DNA of 64,000 bases, taken from NCBI GenBank assembly GCA_002683405.1, contig NYTH01000037.1, positions 1 through 64,000 of the forward strand. The letters are read 5' to 3'. Of the stretch, positions 27,745 to 37,726 are shown piece by piece. The notes beneath the pieces are model-generated. The model ran no database searches and was not told where the DNA came from. It saw only the letters and a list, made by a program, of their open reading frames with translations. Within the stretch, counting starts at the first letter, position 1. Each line of letters starts with the position of its first letter. Position numbers and translations under genes: made by a program. This stretch comes from Salinisphaeraceae bacterium (GTDB lineage: Bacteria; Pseudomonadota; Gammaproteobacteria; Nevskiales; Salinisphaeraceae).

Positions 27745-28290
27745 ATGAGCAGCGAAACCCAGTACCACGCCCTGCAGCAGGCGCTCGAGCAGCGCGGCGC
27801 CGTGCAGCACCCCTCCGAGCTGCACGGCACGCTCTGCGGCATGCTGTGCGTGCACGACGATATCGACCCTGCGCAGGCGCTTGATGACCGCGAAGAGCTG
27901 AATCTGGACGACGCCATGTCGGCGCTTCGTGAAATCACGCTGGAAGCGCTCTTCGATGCCGAGGCGGGGTTCACGCCACTGCTGCCGGGCGATGACGCGT
28001 CCATCAAGGAGCGGGTCCTGGCGCTGGGGCGGTGGTGCTCCGGTTTCGTATACGGGCTGGCCAGCCAGGCCGAATTCGAACTGGCGGGGCTGAGTGACGA
28101 AGTGCAGGAAATCATCCGCGATCTCACCGAACTGGGACGTGTGGGCCTGGGCGAAGGCGAGGCCGGCACCGAGGCGGCGGAATCCGACTACGCCGAGCTG
28201 GTGGAATATCTGCGCGTGGGCGTTCAGCTGATTTTTCTCGAACTGCGGCCCGCACGCGGCGACACGCCGCCGCGCGCCCGTCTGCACTGA
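27745..28290 (+). CDS. ygfB: UPF0149 family protein YgfB
   Basis: 181-residue, mostly helical, acidic protein with the UPF0149 motifs ELHGTLCGMLC near residue 27 and LGRWCSGFVYGLA near 92. In Pseudomonas YgfB has been reported to repress the autolysis amidase ampDh3; its general biochemical role is not established. Position directly upstream of pepP-ubiH-ubiI matches the E. coli order. Confidence 0.92.
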   Translation: MSSETQYHALQQALEQRGAVQHPSELHGTLCGMLCVHDDIDPAQALDDREELNLDDAMSALREITLEALFDAEAGFTPLLPGDDASIKERVLALGRWCSGFVYGLASQAEFELAGLSDEVQEIIRDLTELGRVGLGEGEAGTEAAESDYAELVEYLRVGVQLIFLELRPARGDTPPRARLH

Positions 28291-28315
28291 AGCGATTCAA
28301 GGCATTTTCGAAGGC

Positions 28316-29635
28316 ATGAGCATAGCGTCTGTCGAGTATGCCGCGCGGCGGCGCGAGTTGATGGCGCGCATCGGCCGCCAGGCCGTGGCCATCATCGCCG
28401 CGCCCGGCGAGGTCACGCGCAACAATGACGTGCACTATCCCTACCGGCCCGCCAGCGATTTTCGCTACCTGACCGGCTTTTGCGAGCCGGACGCGGTGGC
28501 CGTGCTGGCACCGGGCCGCGAGGACGGTGAATTCCTGCTGTTCTGTCGGCCGCGCGACGCCGAGCGGGAAATCTGGGACGGGCTGCGGGCCGGGCCGGAC
28601 GGCGCTCGGGAGCAGTACGGCGCGAACGAGTCGGACGTGACCGACGCCTTTGTCCGGGCCCTGCCGGAACTGCTCGCCGGTCGCGAGCAGGTCTATTTCG
28701 ATCTGGGTGCGGACGCCGCGCGCGATAAGCAGCTGCTGGAGGCCCTGGGCGGGTTGCGGCAGCAGGCGCGCCGCGGCGCCAGCGCGCCGGCGGCCATCTG
28801 CAGCCTGGCCGAGCCGCTGCACCACATGCGGCTGTTCAAGTCCGACGGCGAGCTGGCGCTCATGCGCGAGGCCGGCCGCGTGTCGGCGGCGGCACACGCC
28901 CGGGCCATGCGCGCCTGCCGCCCCGGCATGAACGAATTCGCGCTGGCCGCCGAGCTGCATCACGAGTTCGAGCGCCACGGCATGAGCTGGGCCTATCCGT
29001 CAATTGTCGGTGGTGGCGGCAACGCTTGCATCCTGCACTACATCGAGAATGCCGCGGCGCTGCGCGATGGTGATCTGGTGCTGATTGACGCGGGGGCCGA
29101 GCATGCCGGCTACGCGGCCGACATTACGCGGACCTTCCCGGTCAACGGTGAATTCAGCGGGCCGCAGCGCGCAGTCTACGAAGTGGTCCTGGCCGCGCAG
29201 CAGGCCGCGGTAGCCGCCTGCCAGCCGGGTAACGACTATCAGGCGCCGCATCGCGCCGCGGTGAAACAGCTCACCGAGGGATTGGTGTCGCTCGGCATGC
29301 TGCGCGGCGAGGTCTCCGAGCTGGTGGAGGCCGAGGCCTACCGGCCGTTCTACATGCACGGCACCGGACACTGGCTGGGTATGGATGTGCACGATGTCGG
29401 CGACTACAAGATAGACGGTGAATGGCGGCTGCTCGAGCCGGGCATGACCCTGACCATCGAGCCCGGCCTGTACTTCCGCGCCGGCAACGCCGACGTGGAC
29501 GAGCGCTATTGGGATATCGGTGTGCGCATCGAGGACGATATTCACATCACGGCGGACGGTCCGGAAAATCTTACCGACGCGGTGCCCAAGGCCGTCGACG
29601 AGATTCAGGCGCTCATGGCGGATCGCCGCGCTTGA
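28316..29635 (+). CDS. pepP: Xaa-Pro aminopeptidase PepP
   Basis: 439 residues. N-terminal AMP_N domain (FRYLTGFCEPDAVAVL) and C-terminal pita-bread domain with metal ligands in LVLIDAGAEHAGYAADITRTF, MHGTGHWLGMDVHDVG, TIEPGLYF and VRIEDDI. It removes N-terminal residues preceding proline. Its stop overlaps ubiH by 4 bases (TTGA). Confidence 0.96.
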   Translation: MSIASVEYAARRRELMARIGRQAVAIIAAPGEVTRNNDVHYPYRPASDFRYLTGFCEPDAVAVLAPGREDGEFLLFCRPRDAEREIWDGLRAGPDGAREQYGANESDVTDAFVRALPELLAGREQVYFDLGADAARDKQLLEALGGLRQQARRGASAPAAICSLAEPLHHMRLFKSDGELALMREAGRVSAAAHARAMRACRPGMNEFALAAELHHEFERHGMSWAYPSIVGGGGNACILHYIENAAALRDGDLVLIDAGAEHAGYAADITRTFPVNGEFSGPQRAVYEVVLAAQQAAVAACQPGNDYQAPHRAAVKQLTEGLVSLGMLRGEVSELVEAEAYRPFYMHGTGHWLGMDVHDVGDYKIDGEWRLLEPGMTLTIEPGLYFRAGNADVDERYWDIGVRIEDDIHITADGPENLTDAVPKAVDEIQALMADRRA

Positions 29636-30882
29636 GCCAGTCGGCGGGACAGGCTGACGAACCCTACGATGTGCTGGTGGTCGGCGGCGGACTGGCGGGT
29701 GCCAGCCTGGCGCACGCGCTGCTTGGCAGCGGCCTGCGCATCGGCCTGGTGGAGGCGGTGGCGCCGGGTGGCGCCGACCAGCCGAGCTATGACGAGCGTA
29801 CTACGGCCATCAGCTGGGGCAGCCGGCAGCTCTTTGAAGACCTGGGCCTCTGGTCGGCCATGCAGCGCGAGGCGGCCCCCATCCTCCGGCTGCACGTCTC
29901 GCAGCAGGGCAGCTTCGGCACGACCCGGGTTCACTGCGACGATTACGGCGTCCCGGCGCTGGGTTATGTGCTCCCCAACCGCGCGCTGGGACAGGCGCTG
30001 TTCGCCTCGCTTGCAGATCAGCCGGAGGTCGAGGTGATCTGCCCGGCCCGCTTCGAGACCCTACGCACGCGCGACGACGCCCTCGAGATCACCACCCGGG
30101 ACGGTCAGGCCACGCGGACGCTGTCGGCGCGGCTGCTGGTGGGGGCAGACGGCGGACGGTCGGCGGTACGCGAGGCGCTGGGTATCGGCAGTCGGGTGGA
30201 CGACTATCATCAGAAAGCGATCGTGACGCAGCTGCGGCCGGGGCGGGATCACGAGGGTCAGGCCTTCGAGCGCTTCTGCCCCGGCGGGCCGCTGGCCGTG
30301 CTGCCCAGCGGGCCGGACCGCTGCGCGGTGGTCTGGGCGCTGGCCTCCGATGTCGCCGACCGGCTGATGGCGGCCGACGACGAGACCTTTCTGGCCGAGC
30401 TGCAGGCGGCCTTTGGCTGGCGTCTGGGCCGCTTGACCGAGCCCGCTGGCCGCCACGCCTACCCGCTGCTGCGTCTGCTCAGCCGGCATCCGGTCGCGCC
30501 CCGCGCCGTGCTGGTGGGTAACGCCGCGCACAATCTGCACCCCGCGGCCGCCCAGGGATTCAATCTGACCCTGCGCGACGTGGTGCTGCTGGCCAGCCTG
30601 TTGCGCGAGGGCCGGGCGGCCGGGCGCGAGGCGGGCGATGCCGAGCTGCTGCGGCACTGGGCCGACGCCCGGGCCGCCGACCAGGCCCGCGTGAGCGGCT
30701 TTACCGACGGCATCGTGCGGCTGTTCTCGAATCGCCTGCCGGGCGTGTCGCAGGCGCGCGCGCTGGGGCTGACGCTGCTCGACAGCCTGCCCGCCATCAA
30801 GCAGGGCATGGCGCGCCGGAGCATGGGGCTGTCCATGGACCGGGCGAACATTGCCCAGCCCCTGCCGGACGGGCAGCCGTGA
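29632..30882 (+). CDS. ubiH: 2-octaprenyl-6-methoxyphenyl hydroxylase UbiH
   Basis: FAD-dependent monooxygenase of ubiquinone synthesis, 416 residues from TTG 29632. This rare start overlaps the pepP stop and places VLVVGGGLAGASLAHALL near the N-terminus as expected; the open frame extends upstream but only within pepP. Other motifs: LLVGADGGRSAVRE and LVGNAAHNLHPAAAQGFNLTLRDV. It overlaps ubiI by 4 bases. Confidence 0.93.
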   Translation: MSQSAGQADEPYDVLVVGGGLAGASLAHALLGSGLRIGLVEAVAPGGADQPSYDERTTAISWGSRQLFEDLGLWSAMQREAAPILRLHVSQQGSFGTTRVHCDDYGVPALGYVLPNRALGQALFASLADQPEVEVICPARFETLRTRDDALEITTRDGQATRTLSARLLVGADGGRSAVREALGIGSRVDDYHQKAIVTQLRPGRDHEGQAFERFCPGGPLAVLPSGPDRCAVVWALASDVADRLMAADDETFLAELQAAFGWRLGRLTEPAGRHAYPLLRLLSRHPVAPRAVLVGNAAHNLHPAAAQGFNLTLRDVVLLASLLREGRAAGREAGDAELLRHWADARAADQARVSGFTDGIVRLFSNRLPGVSQARALGLTLLDSLPAIKQGMARRSMGLSMDRANIAQPLPDGQP

Positions 30883-32090
30883 GCGCACCCCGGCACGACG
30901 TGGCCGTGGTGGGCGGCGGCATGGTGGGCGCGGTGCTGTCGGTGGCGCTGGAGCAGGCCGGCTTCAAGGTCGCGCTGATCGAGGCGCGCGAGCCCGCGCC
31001 CTGGTCGGCCAACGACGACTACGACCTGCGGGTGTCCGCGGTGTCGCCGGCCTCACGCAACCTGCTCGCCAACCTCGGGTTGTGGGACGCGGTGGCGGCT
31101 GGCCGCATCAGCCCCTACCGCGGCATGCGCGTCTGGGAACGGCCGGGCGGACCGCGGCTGGATTTCGAGCACAGCGCGCTGGGTCTGCCGGAGCTGGGCC
31201 ACATCATCGAAAACAACCTGATCGTCACCGCCGCCTGGAACCGCATGGCGGCCGTGCGGCGTTATTGCCCGGCCCTGCTGGAAGCATTGACCGTGGAGTC
31301 CGACCGCGTGCAGCTGTTTCTGGACAGCGGCGAAACCGTGGAAGCCCGCCTGGCCATCGGCGCGGAGGGCGCCCGGTCCAAGGTGCGCGATCTGGCGGGT
31401 ATGGCGACCCGCGGCTGGGCCTACGGTCAGCGCTGCACCGTAGGCACGGTGACCACCGAACGCAGTCATCAGGCCATCGCCTGGCAGCGGTTCCTGCCGA
31501 CCGGACCCGTGGCGTTCCTGCCGCTGGCGGACGGGCGCTGCTCGCTCGCCTGGCATGCCGACGACGCGCTGGCCCACACGCTGTCGGCGCTGGATGATTC
31601 GACCTTTCTGGATCGCCTGACCGAAGCCAGCGACGCCGCGCTGGGCCAAGTGACGGCCGTCGCGGCCCGCGCGGCCTTTCCGCTGCAGCTGCAGCATGCG
31701 CAGGAGTACGTGCGGCCGCGGCTGGCGCTCATCGGCGATGCGGCGCATGTGCTGCATCCGATGGCGGGGCAGGGGGTCAATCTGGGCCTGATGGATATCG
31801 CGACGCTGGTGGATGTCCTCACGCGGGCGCGGGACAAGTCGCAGGATATCGGCGCGCTGCGGGTGCTCAAACGCTACCAGCGGCCGCGCCGGGCCGAGAA
31901 CGCGCTCATGCTGGGCGCCGTGGACGGTATACAGAAGCTGTTTGCCGGATCGACGGGGCTGCTAGCCGAGCTGCGGAATCAGGGCATGGCGTCGCTCAAC
32001 GCGCTGTCACCGCTCAAGCAGCTGATGATTCAGCAGGCCACCGGGTTTTCAGGTTCGCCGCCGCCGCTGCTGCGACCGCCCGGCGGCTGA
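30879..32090 (+). CDS. ubiI: UbiI-type (UbiH/UbiF/VisC/COQ6) ubiquinone hydroxylase
   Basis: 403 residues from GTG 30879 (overlap with ubiH). FAD-binding VAVVGGGMVGAVLSVALEQ, AIGAEGARSKVRDLAG and LIGDAAHVLHPMAGQGVNLGLMD show the family. By position after ubiH and before gcvT it is the VisC/UbiI protein that hydroxylates C5 of the quinone ring, but UbiF or UbiM activity cannot be excluded from sequence. Transcription may continue into the glycine riboswitch region. Confidence 0.88.
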   Translation: MSAPRHDVAVVGGGMVGAVLSVALEQAGFKVALIEAREPAPWSANDDYDLRVSAVSPASRNLLANLGLWDAVAAGRISPYRGMRVWERPGGPRLDFEHSALGLPELGHIIENNLIVTAAWNRMAAVRRYCPALLEALTVESDRVQLFLDSGETVEARLAIGAEGARSKVRDLAGMATRGWAYGQRCTVGTVTTERSHQAIAWQRFLPTGPVAFLPLADGRCSLAWHADDALAHTLSALDDSTFLDRLTEASDAALGQVTAVAARAAFPLQLQHAQEYVRPRLALIGDAAHVLHPMAGQGVNLGLMDIATLVDVLTRARDKSQDIGALRVLKRYQRPRRAENALMLGAVDGIQKLFAGSTGLLAELRNQGMASLNALSPLKQLMIQQATGFSGSPPPLLRPPGG

Positions 32091-32140
32091 CGGCTTGGCC
32101 TGCCCGGCGGCGGGCGGTATAGTTCGGCTTCGGCCCGCAG

Positions 32141-32368
32141 TCCCGTGGGAGAGTGTCGCAACCGGCTCGTCAAGGCCCGGTTTGCGGCCGCCGAAGGCGC
32201 AAATCCGCCCGGAATCGCTCAGGTAACACGGACCACGGGAACGGAAAAGCAGGACCATTCGTTGCTTTCGGGGCCGACTCTGGAGAGTCCTCGCCGCGCG
32301 CGAGGCACCGACGGGGCAAGGGCGCAACCCGCTTGCGCATAATCTCTCAGGTGTCCGGACAGAGGGGC
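32141..32368 (+). promoter_or_regulatory. Tandem glycine riboswitch upstream of gcvT
   Basis: Two consecutive glycine aptamers. The first is closed by CCCGTGG (32142-32148) and CCACGGG (32233-32239) and shows GGGAGAGTG, CCGCCGAAGG.GCAAATC and GCTCAGGTAAC. The second (about 32270-32368) shows CTCTGGAGAGTCC, CACCGACGGGGCAA and TCTCAGGTGTCCGGACAGAGG. These are the class consensus elements of the gcvT RNA. It ends about 55 bases before gcvT, whose ribosome site could be exposed when glycine is bound. The type usually switches on glycine cleavage when glycine is plentiful. Confidence 0.93.
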
Positions 32369-32422
32369 GGTGAATCAGGCCGGGTGCCTGAGCCGCAGCC
32401 TTTGCTTCAAACCGGATAAGCC

Positions 32423-33508
32423 ATGGGAAAACGCACTGCCCTGTACGACGCGCACACTGCACTTGGCGCCCGGCTGGTGGATTTCGCCGGCTGGGACATG
32501 CCGGTGAACTACGGTTCCCAGATTGACGAACATCACGCCGTCCGCCGCGCCGCGGGGATGTTTGACGTGTCGCACATGTCTGCCGTGGACATCAGCGGCG
32601 ACGATGCCCGCGCCTACCTGGCCCGGCTGTGGGCCAACGACATCGCCAAGGCGGATGCGCCCGGCAAGGCGCTGTACACCTGCATGCTGAACGACACGGG
32701 CGGCGTGGTCGACGACATGATCGGCTATCACCTGGGCGATCAGCGCTACCGGGTCGTGGTCAATGCCGCGACCACGCAGAAGGATCTGGCCTGGATGCAT
32801 GAACAGGCGGCCGGTCATGCGGTCGACATCCGGCACCGGGATGATCTGGGCATTATTGCCGTGCAGGGTCCGAAGGCGCATGACGCGATTGCCGAGGCGC
32901 TGGACGAGGAACTCGCCCCGGCCGCGCTGAATCTCAAGCCGTTCTACGCGATTGAATCCTACGACTGGCTCATCGGCCGCACCGGTTATACGGGCGAGGA
33001 CGGCTTCGAGATCATCCTGCCCGCCACTGAAGCGGATGCGCTCTGGAGCCGCCTGCGCCGCGCCGGCGTTCAGCCCTGCGGCCTGGGCGCGCGCGACACG
33101 CTGCGCCTGGAAGCGGGCCTGATGCTCTACGGGCAGGACATGGATGACGACCATCATCCCCTGGAATCGGGGCTGGGCTGGACCGTGGCCTGGGCGCCCG
33201 ACACGCGCGACTTCATCGGTCGTGAGGCGCTGGAAAAGCACCGTGCGGGCGACCATCGCGAAATGACCGGTCTGGTGCTCGAAGGCCGCGGCATCATGCG
33301 CGCCCACCAGGCGGTGCGCCAGGCGGGCAGCGAGGGTGAAGGCGAGACCACCAGCGGGGGCTATTCGCCCACGATGGAAAAATCGATAGCCTTTGCCCGC
33401 GTGCCGGCCAGCTGGCAGGGCGAGGTAGAAGTGCAGATTCGCAATCGCTGGGTGCCGGCGCGCATGGTGCCCCTGCCGTTTGTGCGCAAGGGCAAGATCA
33501 AGGTTTGA
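32423..33508 (+). CDS. gcvT: Glycine cleavage T protein (aminomethyltransferase)
   Basis: Transfers the methylene group from the H-protein lipoyl arm to tetrahydrofolate and releases ammonia. 361 residues, with FAGWDMPVNYGSQIDEHHAVRRAAGMFDVSHM at the N-terminus in two conserved pieces, RTGYTGEDGFEI in the middle and LRLEAGLMLYGQDM near residue 232. First gene after the glycine riboswitch; gcvH follows 36 bases downstream. Confidence 0.97.
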   Translation: MGKRTALYDAHTALGARLVDFAGWDMPVNYGSQIDEHHAVRRAAGMFDVSHMSAVDISGDDARAYLARLWANDIAKADAPGKALYTCMLNDTGGVVDDMIGYHLGDQRYRVVVNAATTQKDLAWMHEQAAGHAVDIRHRDDLGIIAVQGPKAHDAIAEALDEELAPAALNLKPFYAIESYDWLIGRTGYTGEDGFEIILPATEADALWSRLRRAGVQPCGLGARDTLRLEAGLMLYGQDMDDDHHPLESGLGWTVAWAPDTRDFIGREALEKHRAGDHREMTGLVLEGRGIMRAHQAVRQAGSEGEGETTSGGYSPTMEKSIAFARVPASWQGEVEVQIRNRWVPARMVPLPFVRKGKIKV

Positions 33509-33544
33509 GGACGGCGTGGCCGTTTGTACGAGGGAGATGATCAG

Positions 33545-33946
33545 ATGAGCGAAATTCCGGGTGAACTGTCCTATACGGATTCCCATGAGTGGGTCATGAA
33601 CGACAACGACGGCAGCGTGAAGGTCGGCATTACCGACTACGCCCAGCAGTCGCTCGGTGACCTGGTGTTTGTCGAGCTGCCCGAAGCCGGCGAGACGGTC
33701 AATCGCGGCGACAGCTGCGCCGTGGTCGAATCGGTCAAGGCCGCCTCGGATATCTACGCGCCGGTGTCCGGCGAGGTGACCGAGGTCAACGAGGCCCTCA
33801 TCGACGCGCCGGAGCTGGTCAACGAGAGCCCCTATGACGACGGCTGGATCATGAAAATCCGGCTGACTGACGAGGAGGAGCTCGGCGAGCTGATGGACGC
33901 CGACACCTACGAAAGCCTCGTCGAGGAAGAAGAGGACGACGAGTAA
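33545..33946 (+). CDS. gcvH: Glycine cleavage H protein
   Basis: 133-residue lipoyl carrier. The lipoylated Lys is in [14 protein letters not shown] near residue 65. I start at ATG 33545 ([17 protein letters not shown]), 6 bases after AGGGAGATGATC; an in-frame start 21 bases earlier lacks homology. The acidic tail ends in EEEEDDE. gcvPA begins 12 bases after. Confidence 0.97.
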   Translation: MSEIPGELSYTDSHEWVMNDNDGSVKVGITDYAQQSLGDLVFVELPEAGETVNRGDSCAVVESVKAASDIYAPVSGEVTEVNEALIDAPELVNESPYDDGWIMKIRLTDEEELGELMDADTYESLVEEEEDDE

Positions 33947-33958
33947 AGCGGAGCACGC

Positions 33959-35350
33959 ATGCCTTTCATTCCCCACACGCAGGCCGACGTGGACGCCATG
34001 CTCGAGCGCATCGGCGCGGCGTCCATTGACGATCTGTTTGACGAAATTCCCGCCGAGCTGCGAAATATCGATCTGGACGAGCTGCCGGACGGACTGAGCG
34101 AGATGGCGGTCACCCGGCTGATGCGCGAGCGGGCCGCCCGCGATGGCGGCGCGCTCAATTTCATCGGCGCGGGCGCCTACGAGCACCACGTACCGGCGGC
34201 GGTGTGGGAAATCACCACCCGCGGTGAGTTTTACAGCGCCTACACCCCGTATCAGGCCGAGGCCAGCCAGGGCACGCTGCAGCTGATCTACGAATACCAG
34301 ACCATGATCTGCGGGCTGACCGGCATGGACGTGGCCAACGCCTCGCTCTACGACGGCGCGTCGGGGCTGGCCGAAGCCGTGCTGATGGCGGTGCGGGCCA
34401 ACCGCAAATCAAAATCCGGCCGCGTGCTGGTCGCTGACAGCCTGAACCCGGTCTATCGTCAGGTCACGCAGGGCATTACCGCCAATCAGGGTATCCGGCT
34501 TGAATCGCTGGGCTACGACGCGGCGTCGGGCATTACCGAAATGCCAGAACACGGTGAAGACGAGGACATTACCGCCGTCGTCATTCCCCAGCCGAACTTC
34601 TTCGGCTGTCTGGAAGCGGTGGACGCGCTGACCGACTGGGCCCACGCCCGCGGCGCGCTGGTCATTGCCGTGGTCAACCCGACCGCGCTGGCGCTGATCA
34701 AGCCGCCGGGAGAGTGGGGCAGCGGGGACAACGCCGGGGCGGATATCGTTTGCGGCGAAGGCCAGCCGCTGGGCGTGCCGCTGGCCTCGGGCGGGCCCTA
34801 TTTCGGCTTCATGTGCTGCAGCAGCAAGCATGTGCGGCAGATGCCCGGCCGGATTGTCGGCCGCACGGTCGATCTGGACGGTCAGCCCGGCTACACCCTG
34901 ACCCTGCAGCCCCGCGAGCAGCATATCCGCCGCTCCAAGGCCACCTCGAACATCTGCACCAACCAGGGTTTGCTGGTCACCGCCGCCACCCTCTACATGA
35001 GTCTGCTGGGGCCGACCGGGCTGCAGGAAGTGGCGCAGGCCTGCCTGAGCAATACCCGCTCGCTGGCCGACGCGCTCACCGATATTCCGGGCGTCAAGCG
35101 CGTGTTCGACGCGCCGGTGTTCCACGAAATCTGCCTGTCGCTGCCGCAGCCGGCCGGGCCGGTGCTGGCGGCGCTGGCCGAGCGCGGCATCGCCGGCGGC
35201 TACGCCATGTGCCGGGCCTATCCCGATCGCAGCGATCACGAAGTTCTCGTCTGCGCCACGGAAACCCGCACGGCTGACGATATCGACCTGTTTGCCCGCG
35301 AGCTGGCCGACATTCTAGAGCGCACGGGCAGCAGTTCGGCGGTTGCCTGA
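33959..35350 (+). CDS. gcvPA: Glycine dehydrogenase (decarboxylating) subunit 1
   Basis: N-terminal half of the split P protein, 463 residues. [60 protein letters not shown] and [11 protein letters not shown]-like [15 protein letters not shown] are characteristic. It forms the P protein with GcvPB, encoded about 0.8 kb downstream. E. coli has a single-chain GcvP; the split form is common in other bacteria. In this window tpx and a repeat sequence separate the two halves. Confidence 0.96.
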   Translation: MPFIPHTQADVDAMLERIGAASIDDLFDEIPAELRNIDLDELPDGLSEMAVTRLMRERAARDGGALNFIGAGAYEHHVPAAVWEITTRGEFYSAYTPYQAEASQGTLQLIYEYQTMICGLTGMDVANASLYDGASGLAEAVLMAVRANRKSKSGRVLVADSLNPVYRQVTQGITANQGIRLESLGYDAASGITEMPEHGEDEDITAVVIPQPNFFGCLEAVDALTDWAHARGALVIAVVNPTALALIKPPGEWGSGDNAGADIVCGEGQPLGVPLASGGPYFGFMCCSSKHVRQMPGRIVGRTVDLDGQPGYTLTLQPREQHIRRSKATSNICTNQGLLVTAATLYMSLLGPTGLQEVAQACLSNTRSLADALTDIPGVKRVFDAPVFHEICLSLPQPAGPVLAALAERGIAGGYAMCRAYPDRSDHEVLVCATETRTADDIDLFARELADILERTGSSSAVA

Positions 35351-35400
35351 ACCGGCAGACGCCACACACGCGACCATCTGACACAACAGGAGATCAGACC

Positions 35401-35901
35401 ATGGCTACCGTGCATCTACAGGGCAATGCAGTAAATACCAGCGGCGATCTGCCCGCAAAGGGCGCCAGCGCGCCCGACTTCAAGCTCACCAACGGCGAGC
35501 TCAAGGACAAGACGCTGAGCGACTTCGCCGGCAAGAAGAAGGTGCTGAATATCTTCCCCAGCGTGGACACGCCCACCTGCGCGCTGTCGGTGAAGCAGTT
35601 CAACAACCACGCCGCGCAGCACAGCGATGTGGTCATGCTGCAGATTTCCGCCGACCTGCCTTTCGCCCAGGGCCGCTTCTGCGGCGACAACGGGCTGGAG
35701 AACGTGGAAACGCTGTCCATGATGCGCGACAGATCATTTGCTCAGGACTACGGCACGCTGCTGGTCGACGGCCCGCTGGCCGGCCTGTCCGCGCGGGCGG
35801 TGGTGGTGCTCGACGAGAACAACAGCGTGCTGCATAGCCAGCTCGTCAACGAAATTGCCGACGAGCCCGACTACGAGGCCGCGCTGGCGTCGCTGGGCTA
35901 A
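35401..35901 (+). CDS. tpx: Thiol peroxidase Tpx
   Basis: 166-residue atypical 2-Cys peroxiredoxin that reduces hydroperoxides using thioredoxin. Peroxidatic Cys in FPSVDTPTCALSVKQFN near residue 60 and resolving Cys in ADLPFAQGRFCG near 94. A ribosome site (ACAGGAGA) precedes the ATG. The gene sits between gcvPA and gcvPB, an unusual place; it may share the gcv transcript. Confidence 0.95.
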   Translation: MATVHLQGNAVNTSGDLPAKGASAPDFKLTNGELKDKTLSDFAGKKKVLNIFPSVDTPTCALSVKQFNNHAAQHSDVVMLQISADLPFAQGRFCGDNGLENVETLSMMRDRSFAQDYGTLLVDGPLAGLSARAVVVLDENNSVLHSQLVNEIADEPDYEAALASLG

Positions 35902-35953
35902 TCAATCGGCGCCGGCTTGCTGTGGCTGGTCTGGCGTGTCGGAAAAGAGGCAA

Positions 35954-36127
35954 CCACAGAGACACAGAGACGCAGAGATTCAACACAGTTTGAAACCACG
36001 AAGCCACGAGGATCACGAGGGTACGAAAGGCGCCGGCTCATTACGCCGTCACCTGACCCGCGCCAGGCGGTCCCGGAATTCGGGACGTTTCAACAATGAA
36101 GCTTTTGTGTTCTCCGTGCCTCTGTGG
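35954..36127. repeat. MITE-like repeat segment with CCACAGAG inverted ends
   Basis: The tpx-gcvPB gap starts with CCACAGAGACACAGAG (35954-35969) and ends with CTCCGTGCCTCTGTGG (36112-36127), which is its reverse complement with two mismatches. Inside are AACCACGAAGCCACGAGG-type words and a short TCCCG/CGGGA hairpin at 36071-36085. Sequences of this 'cacagagacacagag' type recur between genes in many environmental genomes. No gene is present. Confidence 0.55.
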
Positions 36128-36184
36128 CGCTTTTCTTCAGCAAGACCCCGTCAAGACGTTCCTGACTCAAATGACTGAAACCTG

Positions 36185-37663
36185 ATGGCAGAAAAACTGA
36201 TCTTCGAATATGGCGTGCCCGGTCGCCGGGCGACTGCCCAGAGTCCGGCCTACGGTGCGCCCGCGGCGACACCGCCCGAGCTGCCGGCCGAGCTGCGCCG
36301 CAGCACGCCGCTGGGTCTGCCGGAAGTCTCCGAACTGGACGTGGTGCGCCACTACACCCGCCTGTCGCAGAAGAACTTCTCCATTGACACGAATTTCTAT
36401 CCGCTGGGCTCCTGCACCATGAAGTACAACCCGCGGGCCTGTAACACGCTGGCGCTGCAGCCGGGTTTTGCGGGGCGGCATCCGCTGGCGCCGGCGGCGT
36501 TCAGCCAGGGGTTTCTGGCCTGCATGTACGAGCTGCAGGACATCCTGAAGGAGGTCACCGGCATGCAGGCGGTCTCGCTCACCCCCATGGCCGGGGCGCA
36601 GGGCGAGTTTGCCGGCGTGGCCATGATCAAGGCCTATCACGATGCGCGCGGCGACACCGAACGCAACGAGATTCTGGTCCCGGATGCTGCGCACGGCACC
36701 AATCCGGCCACGGCCGTCATGTGCGGCTGCGCCGTTCGCGAGATTCCCACCGACGCCGACGGGGATGTCGACCTGGAAGCGCTCAAGCAGGCCGTGGGGC
36801 CGCAGACCGCCGGCATCATGCTGACCAATCCGTCCACGCTGGGCGTGTTCGAGCAGGATATTCTGGAGATTGCCCGCACCGTGCACGAAGCCGGCGGGCT
36901 GCTGTACTACGACGGCGCCAACCTCAACGCCATTCTGGGCAAGGTCAAGCCCGGCGAAATGGGGTTCGACGTCATCCACATGAATCTGCACAAGACCTTT
37001 TCCACGCCGCACGGCGGCGGTGGGCCGGGGTCGGGGGCCGTGGGCGTGAGCGAACGCCTCAAGCCCTTCCTGCCGATTCCGGTGGTCGGCCGGTCGGACG
37101 CAGGCTACCGCTGGCTCGATGAGGCCGACCTGCCGCAGAGCATCGGCCGCCTGTCGGCCTTCATGGGCAATGCGGGCGTGCTGCTGCGCGCCTATGTCTA
37201 TGCCCGCATGCTCGGCCGCGAGGGCATGACCCGCGTGGCGGAGTTCTCCACGCTCAACTCCAACTACCTGATGAAGCGGCTGCAGGCGGCGGGCTTTGAG
37301 CTGGCCTATCCGCAGCGACGCGCCAGCCACGAGTTCATCGTGACGCTCAAGAAGGAAAAGCAGGCCTTCGGGCTCACCGCCACGGACCTGGCCAAGCGCC
37401 TGCTCGACTACGGCTTCCACGCGCCCACCGTGTATTTCCCGCTGCTGGTACCCGAATGCCTGCTGATCGAGCCCACGGAAACCGAAAGCCGCGAGACGCT
37501 GGACGCCTTTGTCGACGCCATGGTCGCCATTCGCGACGAGGCCGAAAAGGACATGGACTACGTGCACGGCGCGCCCTACAGCACGCCGGTGCGCCGGCTG
37601 GATGAGGTGCGCGCGGCCAAGCAGCTCGATCTGCGCTGGCAGCCCGACGACAACGCGGCCTGA
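36185..37663 (+). CDS. gcvPB: Glycine dehydrogenase (decarboxylating) subunit 2
   Basis: C-terminal half of the split P protein, 492 residues, carrying the PLP site: the Schiff-base Lys is in [21 protein letters not shown] near residue 275. Other motifs: [53 protein letters not shown]. Completes the glycine decarboxylase with GcvPA. Confidence 0.96.
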   Translation: MAEKLIFEYGVPGRRATAQSPAYGAPAATPPELPAELRRSTPLGLPEVSELDVVRHYTRLSQKNFSIDTNFYPLGSCTMKYNPRACNTLALQPGFAGRHPLAPAAFSQGFLACMYELQDILKEVTGMQAVSLTPMAGAQGEFAGVAMIKAYHDARGDTERNEILVPDAAHGTNPATAVMCGCAVREIPTDADGDVDLEALKQAVGPQTAGIMLTNPSTLGVFEQDILEIARTVHEAGGLLYYDGANLNAILGKVKPGEMGFDVIHMNLHKTFSTPHGGGGPGSGAVGVSERLKPFLPIPVVGRSDAGYRWLDEADLPQSIGRLSAFMGNAGVLLRAYVYARMLGREGMTRVAEFSTLNSNYLMKRLQAAGFELAYPQRRASHEFIVTLKKEKQAFGLTATDLAKRLLDYGFHAPTVYFPLLVPECLLIEPTETESRETLDAFVDAMVAIRDEAEKDMDYVHGAPYSTPVRRLDEVRAAKQLDLRWQPDDNAA

Positions 37664-37726
37664 CCGGCTGTCGGTTTACCGCGCCCGGGCGCGGACAAAG
37701 CAATTCAAACACGGGAGAAAACGTCA

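Noticed and set aside
29422-30882. Long form of ubiH
   Set aside because: The extra N-terminus lies inside pepP; TTG 29632 gives a normal FAD-binding start.
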